The position numbers and the translations under genes are program-made. Below are positions 42,493-50,670 of a stretch of DNA of 64,000 nucleotides, one piece after another. The stretch's first letter is position 1. Every line of letters begins with the position of its first letter. The stretch lies in assembly GCF_006539945.1 (NCBI RefSeq), contig NZ_BJNZ01000018.1:34174-98173 (forward strand), in the 5' to 3' direction. The notes under the pieces were generated by a model that saw nothing but the letters and a program-made list of their open reading frames with translations, made no database searches and was not told the origin of the DNA. Origin of the DNA: Cellulosimicrobium cellulans (GTDB taxonomy: Bacteria > Actinomycetota > Actinomycetes > Actinomycetales > Cellulomonadaceae).

Positions 42493-42666
42493 GAAGAGCC
42501 TCCATGTGTCATGCAACCATCGTCGGTTGAAATTTCACAGGCATGTGGCTCGGCGCCCCCTGCCGCCCACGCAACATACAGCAACGTTCACCCGGAGCGG
42601 AAGCACCGCGACGACATTCCGTCGCCACGCGCTTCGACGAGCGCTCTCAGGCTGGATGGCCTACTC
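42493..42666 (-). promoter_or_regulatory. Promoter region of the NRPS/PKS operon
   Basis: This 174-base gap is the only one large enough to hold a promoter for the 19-gene operon. It is AT-richer than its surroundings and contains a perfect 10-base palindrome TGAAATTTCA at 42528-42537, about 35 bases from the first start codon. On the minus strand GTTGCTGTATGTTGCG offers a possible -10-like TATGTT. No regulator gene of the cluster is seen in the window. Confidence 0.45.
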
Positions 42667-43635
42667 TCACGCGCGCGGAGAATGAGGTCGATCGCCATCG
42701 ACGGCGGTGTCGGTGGCGACCTGTGGAATGACCCGTAGCGCGAGCAGCTCCATGTGATCGAGGTCTTTCAGGTCGAGGAACTGAAGATAGAGCCGCTGCA
42801 CGCCCGCACGCTGGTATTCGTCGATCCTCTCGACCACCTCGTCCGGGGAGCCGGTGAGCCCGGTGGCCCGGAGCTCGGCGATCCCCCGCTCCATGGTGCG
42901 GGCGCGGGCGAGCACCTCACGGTCCGACTCGCCGCAGCACACCACGAGGGCCGCGGAGTACACCAGCGACGACGCGTCGCGGCCGATCTCCTCGCACGCG
43001 CGCCGTACGCGTTCGTACTGAGCCGCGGCGACGGCGGGCCGCACGAAGCCGATGTTGAACTCGTCCGCATAGCGCGCTGCCAGCATCGGGGTCCGGACGG
43101 GACCGCGCCCTCCCACGATCAACGGCAGGCGCCGTTGACGAGGCTTCGGCAGCGCCGGGCAGCCCGCGAGCGTGAAGTGCTCGCCCTCGAAGTCGAACGT
43201 CTGCCCTGCGGGTGTTCGCCACATCCCCGTGATGATCTGCAGCTGCTCGTCCAGGCGGTCGAAGCGACGCCCGGGGAAGGGGATCCCGTGGGCCGCGTGC
43301 TCCTCGGCGTACCACCCGGCGCCGAGCCCGAGCTCCACGCGGCCGTCGGACATGTCGTCGACCTGCGCGACCTGGAGCGCGAGCACGCCGGGTGCACGCA
43401 ACGTCGCCGCCGAGACGAGCGTCCCCAGCCGCACGCGGCGTGTCTCGACCGCGAGCCCGGCGAGCGTGACCCACGAGTCGGTCGGGCCCGGCTGGCCGTC
43501 GACACCGCCCACCGCCATGTAGTGGTCCGAGCGGAAGAACCCGTCGTACCCCAGCTCGTCGGCGGCGCGCGCACACTCCAGCTGGTCGCGGTACGTCGCG
43601 CCCTGCTGCGGTTCCACGAACATGCGAAAGTCCAT
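42667..43635 (-). CDS. LLM-class F420-dependent oxidoreductase-like protein
   Basis: 322 residues, luciferase-like TIM barrel. Recognisable parts are MDFRMFVEPQQGATYRD, AADELGYDGFFRSDHYM, RVRLGTLVSAATLRAPGVLA, GRVELGLGAGWYAEEH and PLIVGGRGPVRTPMLAARYAD. This is the F420-dependent subgroup (TIGR03560-like) common in actinobacteria. ATG 43635 is used. It lies upstream of the operon in the same direction and may belong to the pathway as a redox tailoring enzyme or be unrelated. Confidence 0.88.
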   Translation of the reverse strand: MDFRMFVEPQQGATYRDQLECARAADELGYDGFFRSDHYMAVGGVDGQPGPTDSWVTLAGLAVETRRVRLGTLVSAATLRAPGVLALQVAQVDDMSDGRVELGLGAGWYAEEHAAHGIPFPGRRFDRLDEQLQIITGMWRTPAGQTFDFEGEHFTLAGCPALPKPRQRRLPLIVGGRGPVRTPMLAARYADEFNIGFVRPAVAAAQYERVRRACEEIGRDASSLVYSAALVVCCGESDREVLARARTMERGIAELRATGLTGSPDEVVERIDEYQRAGVQRLYLQFLDLKDLDHMELLALRVIPQVATDTAVDGDRPHSPRA

Positions 43636-43804
43636 CGACGTCGAGCCCCCTCGTGGTCCCACCTGCCTGAAGACGCTGTGCCCTGCGACTGCGCACGGAC
43701 CAGCCTCGCCGACCCTATCGGCTGGTCAGCCCCGTCGTCCCCCGATCCGAGCACCTGCACCGACAGCGCCCGGAGCGCTCCGTCGTCGGGCTCGGAGCGC
43801 CGCA

Positions 43805-43810
43805 TAGGGT
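43805..43810 (+). promoter_or_regulatory. -10 element of leaderless kinase promoter
   Basis: TAGGGT lies six bases before ATG 43817 of the P-loop kinase gene. Confidence 0.45.
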
Positions 43811-43816
43811 AGGCGC

Positions 43817-44356
43817 ATGGACCAGGTCATCCTCATGTGCGGTCCGGCCGGATCGGGGAAGTCGACCTACGCGCGCGGTCTCGAGGCCCAGGGCTACGTC
43901 GTGCTCTCGTTCGACGGCGAGGCATGGGCCCTCGGGCACCGGACCCACCCGATCGACGACGACGCACGCTCCGCCGTCAATCGAGCGCTCCGGGAAAAGC
44001 TCGTCGCGAGAGTGGAGCAGGGACAGCACGTCGTCGTCGACTCCTCGTTCTGGTCCCGGGCCTCGCGCGACGAGTTCAGACGGCTCCTCGCTCCCTGCGG
44101 CGTCGTGCCGGTCGTCTACTACCTGGACACGCGGCGGTCGACCCTCCTGAGCAGGTTGGCCCAGCGCGAGAACTCCGGCCCGGACGACATCAGCGTGCCG
44201 CGCGAGCGAGCGATCGCGTACATCGACGGCTTCGAGACGCCGACACCTGACGAGGGCCCGCTCCGGATCGTCCACGGGGGCGGGGCCGACATGACCGACG
44301 CTGCGGCCGGACCGGCAGACGACCTCCGGGCCGGGCCGCCGGACCCCGGCTCCTAG
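43817..44356 (+). CDS. P-loop small-molecule kinase (AAA-type)
   Basis: 179 residues. Walker A is GPAGSGKST (9-17). DSSFWSRASRDEFRRLL and VVYYLDTRRSTLLSRLAQR match the zeta-toxin/Zta-like and chloramphenicol-kinase-like group of AAA_33 proteins that phosphorylate small molecules. The last 30 residues are Asp/Gly/Pro-rich. Because it lies beside the biosynthetic genes it could phosphorylate the product or a precursor. Its TAG stop shares CTAG with the convergent PPTase gene. Confidence 0.8.
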   Translation: MDQVILMCGPAGSGKSTYARGLEAQGYVVLSFDGEAWALGHRTHPIDDDARSAVNRALREKLVARVEQGQHVVVDSSFWSRASRDEFRRLLAPCGVVPVVYYLDTRRSTLLSRLAQRENSGPDDISVPRERAIAYIDGFETPTPDEGPLRIVHGGGADMTDAAAGPADDLRAGPPDPGS

Positions 44357-45087
44357 CCCTGGCGAGCCCGCGTCGGCGCTCCTCGACCACGCACGACCAC
44401 GAGCGTCACCAGGACGTCCGTCGTGTCGCGCTCGACCCGGAACCACCTTCCGTCAAGGTGCGAGAGCCGCCCGGCCGGCGTCGTCAGGAACCGTTCGGGC
44501 AACCATGCGCTGAACGTTCCCTCCTCCCGAAGGTCGATCTGACACTCCTCGAAGCCGAGCCAGCTCCGCTCCACGAAGAACCATGCCTTGAAGACCGCCT
44601 CCTTGGCGCTGAAGAGGAGCCTGTCCCACGCGACACCCGCGCCCGGCGAGAGGCCGGCCACCCGGGTCCGCTCGACCGACAGCGAGACGTGCTCGAGGAT
44701 CCCGTCCGGAAGCGGCTCGTTGCGCTCCGCGTCGAGCCCCAACGACACGACGTCAGGCTTCCGTCCGGCGACGGCCGCGGCGTACCCGGTCGTGTGGGTC
44801 AGGCTGCCGACGACCTCGTCCGGCCAGCGCGGTGCACGGCGCGCCCAGTACGGGCCTGTGCCGACGGGGACGATGGAGACGGGTTCCGCACCGATCCGCC
44901 TCAGTGCCGAACGGGCACATGCGCGCCCCGCCGCGAACTCGGCACGCCGCGCCGGAACCGCGTTCGCCACGACGTCGAGCTCTCCCGGCCACAGGTCGGC
45001 GACGTCACCGAGGTCGAAGGAGTGCGCCATGGCCACGGGCCCCTCCACGCCGACGAGCTCGGGCCACTCGATGTTCGCCGCCGTCAT
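44353..45087 (-). CDS. 4'-phosphopantetheinyl transferase (Sfp/EntD type)
   Basis: 244 residues. Motifs are VVGSLTHTTGYAAAVAG, the Mg-binding GLDAERNEPLP, and WDRLLFSAKEAVFKAW containing the catalytic Lys/Glu motif. Members move phosphopantetheine from CoA to carrier Ser residues. The gene is close to, but outside, the main operon and very likely activates the NRPS T, PKS T and FkbJ-like ACP domains. ATG 45087 is set by GGAGTGGGA upstream. Its promoter region is shared with the divergent PheS-like gene. Confidence 0.92.
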   Translation of the reverse strand: MTAANIEWPELVGVEGPVAMAHSFDLGDVADLWPGELDVVANAVPARRAEFAAGRACARSALRRIGAEPVSIVPVGTGPYWARRAPRWPDEVVGSLTHTTGYAAAVAGRKPDVVSLGLDAERNEPLPDGILEHVSLSVERTRVAGLSPGAGVAWDRLLFSAKEAVFKAWFFVERSWLGFEECQIDLREEGTFSAWLPERFLTTPAGRLSHLDGRWFRVERDTTDVLVTLVVVRGRGAPTRARQG

Positions 45088-45149
45088 CCGCGTCCCACTC
45101 CGTCCGAGTCGCCGGCACGTTCGTCCCGTCGTTGTCGTGGGCCGAATGA

Positions 45150-45155
45150 TACGGT
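45150..45155 (+). promoter_or_regulatory. -10 element of leaderless PheS-like gene promoter
   Basis: TACGGT lies exactly seven bases before GTG 45163. Confidence 0.5.
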
Positions 45156-45162
45156 CGCCTGC

Positions 45163-45948
45163 GTGCCGAGCGACCCGCCAACCCGGCCCGCAGACGGCTT
45201 GCGCCGTGCTCCCGACGCCGACATCGTCGCCGGCCCCTCTCGACACCCGGTGACCGTCGCCGCCGACGAGGTCGACGCGTTCTTCACGACTCTGGGGTTC
45301 CGTGCACATCAGACGCCGGAGATCGAGGACGCCCTCCACACGTTCGATCTTCTCGGTGTTCCCGCCGACCATCCCACGCGGAGCCCCGCGCACACGTACT
45401 ACGCCGCGGACGGTCGGCTGCTGCGGACCCACACGACCTCCTCGGTCCTCCGGGTCCTGCGCCGCGAGCCCGGTGCGGCACGTCGGCGCATCCTGGTCGG
45501 AGGGCCCTGCTATCGGCGGACCACGCCTGGTCCGCGGTTCGTGACGCAGTTCCACCAGATGGAGGCCGCAGCGGTCGGGCCCGAGGTCGGACTGCCCGAC
45601 GCGATCGGCACGTCGCTCGCGCTCCTCGACGAGATGTTGGGCGACGACCACGGTGCGCGGCTCCGCTCCCGAGCGCTGCCCTATGTCTCCCCCGGGTTCT
45701 GCGTGGACGTGCCGTGTGCGCCGTCGGGCTGCGACGGGTGCACGCTGTGCGGTGGGCGTGGCTTCGTCGAGCTGGTGTCCGGCGGTGTCTTCACCGCAGC
45801 GGTCGCTCGCGCCGCCGGAGTCCCCGACGGGTCGACCGCCACGTCGGTCGCGGTGTCCCTGGAGCGCCTGCTCGCGATTCGCCACGGTCTCGCCGACATC
45901 CGCCCCTTCCTCAGCCCCGACCCGCACGCGCTCGCGGCGCTGGCCTAG
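45163..45948 (+). CDS. Divergent PheS-like protein (phenylalanyl-tRNA synthetase alpha-chain core)
   Basis: 261 residues, shorter than ordinary PheS (about 340). The N-terminal tRNA-binding coiled coil is absent, while the class II catalytic core is kept: SRHPVTVAADEVDAFFTTLG, LHTFDLLGVPADHPTRS, LLRTHTTSS, motif 2 ending in FHQME (130-134) and motif 3 VSLERLL (231-237). The FPFTEP loop that holds phenylalanine reads LPYVSP (172-177), and HPNVL is GVFTA, so the substrate pocket has changed. Cys180, 185, 190, 193 and 196 form a zinc-ribbon-like insert known in some PheS proteins. It pairs with the PheT-like gene seven bases downstream. Confidence 0.85.
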   Translation: MPSDPPTRPADGLRRAPDADIVAGPSRHPVTVAADEVDAFFTTLGFRAHQTPEIEDALHTFDLLGVPADHPTRSPAHTYYAADGRLLRTHTTSSVLRVLRREPGAARRRILVGGPCYRRTTPGPRFVTQFHQMEAAAVGPEVGLPDAIGTSLALLDEMLGDDHGARLRSRALPYVSPGFCVDVPCAPSGCDGCTLCGGRGFVELVSGGVFTAAVARAAGVPDGSTATSVAVSLERLLAIRHGLADIRPFLSPDPHALAALA

Positions 45949-45955
45949 GCACGTC

Positions 45956-48154
45956 GTGCGCGTACCCCTGTCCTGGCTGAACGCGCTCCACCGCGAGCCT
46001 CTCTCGCGCGCCACGGTCGACGAGCTTCTCGGCGAGGCCGGTGCCGTCGTGACCTCGGTCGACGCCGTCGGCGCGCTCCACCCCCGCGTCGTGGTCGGCG
46101 AGGTGACGGGGGTCCCCAGCGCAGGCACCGTCGAGGTGCTGGTCCCCACGCGAGAGATCGTCAGCCTCGACCCGCACCTCGGTATCCTCCCGGTCGTCGG
46201 GGCCAAGGTCGCGGTCGCGCTCCCAGGCGCGTTGCTCTTTCGGCACGCGTCGAGCCGGACGTCGAACGGTCCAGCAGGGACGGCGCGTGTCCCGCAGGGT
46301 CGTGGGCCGGGCACCCCGACGGGTCGCGTCTGCCTCGGGCCCGATCTCGGGTTGCCGAGCCACGACGTCGTCCGGCTGCCGGAGCACGCACGTCCCGGCC
46401 AGCAGGTCGCACCTCTGCTCGATCCTCTCGCAGGCGACGAGGTCCTCACGGTCCGGGCACCCCAGCATCTCCCGGGGATGCACAGCGTCCGGGGGCTCGC
46501 GGCCGAGCTCGCTGCGCGGCTCGACGTCGAGGTCGTCCGGCCCGTCCCTGCCGCGCGGCTCGGCGAGTCGGGCAGACTGCGGGTGAGGGCGCCCGGGATG
46601 GCGGCCGTGGCCATGGTCTGCGAACGGCCGCCGGAGAACCTCGGCATGGACGACCACGTCGCGCGATGGCGCGCGCTCGCAGGTCTCGGCGGGGCTTCGG
46701 TCCAGCAACGCCTCCTCGAGGTCGTCGCCTTCGAGCAGGGCGTCTACCTCTCGACACATCCTCACGACCTCACGGTGCCCGACCTCACGATGCGTCCCGC
46801 CGTGCCCGAACCCCGCTCGGGCGAGAGCGACGGTACAGCGCGCCACCCCGGTCTCGTCCTCGACGGTCTCACGACCCCGGTGGACCCGGCCACGGCCAGC
46901 GGCGTGCTGATCGTCGCGTCGTCGGTGCACGACGAGGAGCGTTGTCTCGACGCGCTCCACCGGGCCGCGCGGCTTCTCGGCGTCAGGCCCGTGAGCGTGT
47001 CGAGGGGGTCGGGCCCCGCTCGGGTCCTGCGGCACCTCGACCTCGACCTCGGGCTCCTGGCCCGCCGCACAGGGCTCTTCCTCGCCGAGCCCGACGTCCG
47101 CGGCCTGCTGGCACGCATCGGAGCCCAGGTCCGCGCCGACCGCGACGGGACGGTCGCGGTCATGGTCCCCGACGATCGCGCCGATCTTCACGACGAGCCC
47201 GCGCTCGCCGCGGAGATCGTCCGGCTCGCCGGGCTCGGCGCCATCACGCCGACGCTCCCGGCTGCGTTCCGCGAGGGGGGTGCGTCACCGATGCGTCGCG
47301 AGTCCCGGGCCGCCGACGCCGTCCGGGACTCGGGGTTCCGTGAGGTCGTCACCCCGCTCCTCCGACCCAGCGGTCCCGCCGGTCCGGCGTCGGACGAGGA
47401 CGACGTCGTGCGGATCGCAGACGGGACGGCGTCACCGCTGCGCCAGGAGCTCGCCGAGGGGCTGATCCGGGTGGCGCTGGGCGTCGTCGCGGCGGGCCAC
47501 GCAGACCAGGGCGTTCGTGTCTTCGAGGTGGGCACGGTCGTGACGGGCGGACCCGGGGCCGTCGAGGAGCGCAGGTTCCTGAGCACGGTCGAGCTGACGC
47601 CGGGGACGTCTCCACGCCGGCTCGACCCCTCGGAGCTCGTCAGGTCCGTCGTCGCCGCCCTCGGGCGCGCCCACCCCGTCGTCCTCGCGCCCGAGGCCGG
47701 GACGCCGAGCGGGTTCGCGAACGGGTGGCGGATCGTCGTCGGCGAGGTCGACTGCGGCAGGGTCCGCCGGGGCACGGTCAGCGAGAGCGGCAAGGACGAC
47801 CACGCCGTGACGGTCGTGGACCTCGATCTGGGTCGCGTCGCCGGTCTCCCGCGTCGTCATGTCAAGGTCCCCTCGACGCCTCGGTTCCCCGTCGCCGTCC
47901 GCGACCTGACTTTCGTTCTGTCCGGAGGAACAGACGTGCACCGTCTCACCTCGATGCTCTCGCAGGTGGACCCCCTCGTCACCCGTGTCGAGCTCGTCGA
48001 CATCTTCTCCCGGACGAGCGACGGGACGACGTCGGCGACCGTGCGCCTGGTCTTCGCATCCCCCTGGCGATCCGTGCCTCGCCCCGAGGTGGCGGAGGTC
48101 GTCGCTCGCGCGGTCGAGCGCTGCGAGGGCCAGGGGTTCCGCCTGCGCAGCTGA
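45956..48154 (+). CDS. Divergent PheT-like protein (phenylalanyl-tRNA synthetase beta-chain)
   Basis: 732 residues, about 80 fewer than usual. It begins with VRVPLSWLNALH. A reduced EMAP-like OB region (VVVGEVTGV to VRLPEHARPG) and a degenerate B3/B4 editing region with HLPGMHSVRGLAAELA follow. B5 lies near VLRHLDLDLGLLARRTG to LAGLGAITPTLP, then the catalytic-like B6/B7 region, and a complete FDX-ACB anticodon-binding domain (STPRFPVAVRDLTFVLSGG to the C-terminus). With the PheS-like gene it could form a heterotetramer. It is far from typical housekeeping PheT in its core, so it is probably a paralog with a biosynthetic or resistance role. Confidence 0.85.
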   Translation: MRVPLSWLNALHREPLSRATVDELLGEAGAVVTSVDAVGALHPRVVVGEVTGVPSAGTVEVLVPTREIVSLDPHLGILPVVGAKVAVALPGALLFRHASSRTSNGPAGTARVPQGRGPGTPTGRVCLGPDLGLPSHDVVRLPEHARPGQQVAPLLDPLAGDEVLTVRAPQHLPGMHSVRGLAAELAARLDVEVVRPVPAARLGESGRLRVRAPGMAAVAMVCERPPENLGMDDHVARWRALAGLGGASVQQRLLEVVAFEQGVYLSTHPHDLTVPDLTMRPAVPEPRSGESDGTARHPGLVLDGLTTPVDPATASGVLIVASSVHDEERCLDALHRAARLLGVRPVSVSRGSGPARVLRHLDLDLGLLARRTGLFLAEPDVRGLLARIGAQVRADRDGTVAVMVPDDRADLHDEPALAAEIVRLAGLGAITPTLPAAFREGGASPMRRESRAADAVRDSGFREVVTPLLRPSGPAGPASDEDDVVRIADGTASPLRQELAEGLIRVALGVVAAGHADQGVRVFEVGTVVTGGPGAVEERRFLSTVELTPGTSPRRLDPSELVRSVVAALGRAHPVVLAPEAGTPSGFANGWRIVVGEVDCGRVRRGTVSESGKDDHAVTVVDLDLGRVAGLPRRHVKVPSTPRFPVAVRDLTFVLSGGTDVHRLTSMLSQVDPLVTRVELVDIFSRTSDGTTSATVRLVFASPWRSVPRPEVAEVVARAVERCEGQGFRLRS

Positions 48155-48320
48155 CGGGTCTCGTGGAGGCCGGTCGGCGACTCCGGCGGTCGCCCGGTCG
48201 CGCACGTCGCGGCAGCGGAGACGGGTGTCTCGCGCACGACCGCGTGGTTGCGGCGCCGCCGTCCGCGTCGTGGGATCACGGTCGTCCTGACCCTCTCGGT
48301 CGAGGATCTCGGGGAACGAC

Positions 48321-48362
48321 GAAGGCCGTTGACCAGGACTCGCATCCTGACCAACGGCCTTC
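48321..48362. terminator. Bidirectional hairpin between PheT-like gene and tRNA-Ala
   Basis: GAAGGCCGTTG pairs with CAACGGCCTTC, and CAGGA with TCCTG inside it, giving a long two-part stem. It begins seven bases after the 3' end of the minus-strand tRNA-Ala and can also stop transcription from the PheT-like gene. Confidence 0.75.
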
Positions 48363-48368
48363 ACCCGG

Positions 48369-48441
48369 TGGAGCTAGGGGGATTCGAACCCCCGACCTTC
48401 TCATTGCGAACGAGACGCGCTACCAACTGCGCCATAGCCCC
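48369..48441 (-). tRNA. tRNA-Ala (anticodon CGC)
   Basis: 73 bases. The acceptor stem GGGGCTA/TAGCTCC includes the G3-U70 pair that identifies alanine tRNAs. The D-arm GCGCAGTTGGTAGCGC, the anticodon loop TTCGCAA (anticodon CGC, reading GCG) and the T-arm GGGGGTTCGAATCCCCC are all present. The discriminator is A73; CCA is not encoded. It lies between the biosynthetic region and sepX. Confidence 0.97.
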
Positions 48442-48515
48442 TTGAGCGAGGTACAGACTAGCACCCCGGGGGCGGGGTCCCGCAAACCGGCTCCCCGTCC
48501 TCCGGCCCGTCAGGG

Positions 48516-49772
48516 CTACTGCCCCGCCGCCCGACGACGAGCGAGGATCTCGTTGAGATCGAGGCCCAGCGTCTCGGTCGACGGCTTGCGCTCGTCGCCC
48601 GCGGCAGGCTCGGGAGCGCCGGACGGTACGTCCACGACGACCTCGACCGGAGCGGGCGCGGCGGCCGCCCGGGCGGGCGCGACGACGTCGTCCGTGAGCG
48701 GGGCGGGCTCGCGGCGCGGGGCCGTGGGCTTCATCGTGTACGTCGGCGGCGGCACGGGCACCGGGTCCCAGGCGCGCCCCGAGGGCACGTGCTCCTCGTC
48801 GACGACCTCGACCTCGACGACCTCCGTCGCCTCGACCGACACCTCCGTGACGACCACGGCGGTCGCGCCCGCAGCACCACGGGCAGAGGCGGGCTCCTCG
48901 GAGCCGGGGTCCTCGGCCGTCGTCGTCCGCGACGCGGTCGTGCGCTCGCGCGCTGAGGAGGCGGGAGCGCCGGACGCCCCGGAGAGCGCCTCCGCGGTGG
49001 CGTTCGCCCGTGCGAGGTCCTGGGGCGTGACGCGCGGGATCATCTGCGTGCTCACCTGCGACCCGTGCACGGCACGGCCGGTGACGCGCGGTCGGGCGCC
49101 CCGAGGTGCGGGCGGCGCTCCCAGGACGGTCCCGCGCGCGGCGCGGGCGGCGGCACGCCGCTCGGCCAGCCACGCGGCGTCGGACCGCTGCGCGGCGAGC
49201 ACCGCACGACGGCCCAGCACGAGCACGAGGCCGAGGACCGCCGTCGGGACCACGCCGGCCCACCACGGGAGGTACCCGAGCGCGACGACGACCCACACCG
49301 CGACGCTCGCGAGCAGCAGCACGACCGTGAGCGCGAGACGACGGCGCGCCGCGGCGGCGCGCCGTTCGAGGAGAGCGAGGCGGGACTGCTCGGACGCCGG
49401 CTGACGGCGCGGCGGTGCGCCGCGCGAGGGTGACGCGCTGTCGGTGCTCCCCATGGCGTGCGTTCCCTCCTCCTCGTGCGTCCGGTCCTCGGACCGGCCC
49501 TGCGAACCCGCTCCCCCGAGCAGGGGGCGACCGCCGCCGGCGGGGCCGGAGGCGATCGCGGCGACGGCCGTGACGCCGTCGAGCCGCGCGTCCCACCGGT
49601 CCGTCCCTGCGCCACCCGGGCCGGCGACGGCCAGGACGCGCAAGGAGCCGGAGAAGCGGTCGTCCGTGCGCGCCTCCAGCAGCTGCTGCCGGTGACGCAC
49701 CCGGTGCGGGACGTAGAACCCGACCCACAGCAGGAACACCGCGAGCGCGACGATCCCCGAGGCCGATTCCAC
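48516..49772 (-). CDS. sepX: SepX/GlpR-like divisome membrane protein
   Basis: 418 residues. An N-terminal membrane helix (IVALAVFLLWVGFYV) leads to the basic YVPHRVRHRQQLLEAR segment. A second pair of helices lies near LTVVLLLASVAVWVVV and LPWWAGVVPTAVLGLVLVL. A long Pro/Ala/Val-rich disordered part ends in the conserved LGLDLNEILARRRA. In Streptomyces this protein (SepX, formerly GlpR) works with FtsZ at the division site. The start is taken from the leaderless -10 TACGGT six bases before GTG 49772. The rimJ-type neighbour upstream is the conserved actinobacterial partner. Confidence 0.85.
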   Translation of the reverse strand: MESASGIVALAVFLLWVGFYVPHRVRHRQQLLEARTDDRFSGSLRVLAVAGPGGAGTDRWDARLDGVTAVAAIASGPAGGGRPLLGGAGSQGRSEDRTHEEEGTHAMGSTDSASPSRGAPPRRQPASEQSRLALLERRAAAARRRLALTVVLLLASVAVWVVVALGYLPWWAGVVPTAVLGLVLVLGRRAVLAAQRSDAAWLAERRAAARAARGTVLGAPPAPRGARPRVTGRAVHGSQVSTQMIPRVTPQDLARANATAEALSGASGAPASSARERTTASRTTTAEDPGSEEPASARGAAGATAVVVTEVSVEATEVVEVEVVDEEHVPSGRAWDPVPVPPPTYTMKPTAPRREPAPLTDDVVAPARAAAAPAPVEVVVDVPSGAPEPAAGDERKPSTETLGLDLNEILARRRAAGQ

Positions 49773-49778
49773 ATCACG

Positions 49779-49784
49779 ACCGTA
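49779..49784 (-). promoter_or_regulatory. -10 element of leaderless sepX promoter
   Basis: TACGGT on the minus strand lies six bases before GTG 49772. Confidence 0.5.
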
Positions 49785-49833
49785 GGCGAGGCGCGCGGCC
49801 ACGCTCCGCACGCGCTCCGGCGTGTCGGTCGGC

Positions 49834-50484
49834 TCAGATGGTCTCGCGGCGCGTCGTCTGCCAGCGCGCGAGGAGCCCGTCGGGGACCTCCTCGCTCGTG
49901 ATCGCGAACGTCCGGTGGTCGCGCCACGCCCCCTGGATGTGCAGGAACCGCTCGCGCACGCCCTCGTCGCGCAGGCCCAGCTTCTCCACGACGCGCAGGC
50001 TCGGGCCGTTCTCCGGGCGGATGTTGATCTCGATCCGGTGCAGGCCGAGGACCGCGAAGCAGTAGTCCGTCGCCATCGCGACGGACGTCGGGATGACACC
50101 CCGGCCCGCGACGTGCTCGCTCACCCAGTAGCCGATGCTCGCGCCGCACAGCGACCCGTACGTGATCGAGGAGACCGTGAGCTGGCCGACGAGCTCGTCG
50201 TCCAGCTCGACGGCGAACGGCAGCGACGACCCGGCCCGCGCCTGGGCGGACAGGACGCGGACGTACTCCGCGAAGGTCGGCGGACCTCCCCCGCTGCCCG
50301 GTCGCGGCGACGTGCCCTCCCAGCGCTCCAGCCAGTCCGCGTTGTGCGCACGCAGGCGCATCCACGCGTTCGCGTCCCGACGGCGCAGCGGGCGCAGCAC
50401 GATCGACCCGCCCAGCGTGTCGTCCCGCAGGGTCACGGGCCACGGCTTGGTGACGGTCCAGCCGCGCGTGATCTTGTGCGTCAT
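49834..50484 (-). CDS. rimJ: RimJ/RimL-type GNAT acetyltransferase
   Basis: 216 residues. The acceptor-side IVLRPLRRRDANAWMRLR is followed by the acetyl-CoA loop GYWVSEHVAGRGVIPTSVAM, then LGLHRIEINIRPENGPSLRVVEKLG, typical of N-terminal ribosomal-protein acetyltransferases. Conserved order with sepX supports the rimJ assignment, although the real substrate in actinobacteria is not established. ATG 50484 is used. Confidence 0.88.
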   Translation of the reverse strand: MTHKITRGWTVTKPWPVTLRDDTLGGSIVLRPLRRRDANAWMRLRAHNADWLERWEGTSPRPGSGGGPPTFAEYVRVLSAQARAGSSLPFAVELDDELVGQLTVSSITYGSLCGASIGYWVSEHVAGRGVIPTSVAMATDYCFAVLGLHRIEINIRPENGPSLRVVEKLGLRDEGVRERFLHIQGAWRDHRTFAITSEEVPDGLLARWQTTRRETI

Positions 50485-50560
50485 CCGGCGGTGACCGTCC
50501 TCGGGGAGCTGTCGGCGGGCACGGGCGGGCGCCCGGTCCTCGGTGCACAGGGTGACACCA

Positions 50561-50602
50561 CCGACGGCCCGCGCGCCACTGTGGTGGCGCACGGACCGTC
50601 GG
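50561..50602 (-). terminator. Hairpin terminator after chitobiose phosphorylase
   Basis: The outer arms CCGACGG/CCGTCGG and inner stem GCGCCAC/GTGGCGC enclose a TGTG loop, with a mismatched zone between. It follows the stop of the GH94 gene by about 70 bases. Confidence 0.6.
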
Positions 50603-50670
50603 GTCGTGCCGTGGTCGACGCGCGGTGCCCGGCCGGGCGCACCGGGCCCGCGGTCGTCGGCCCGGGCGGG

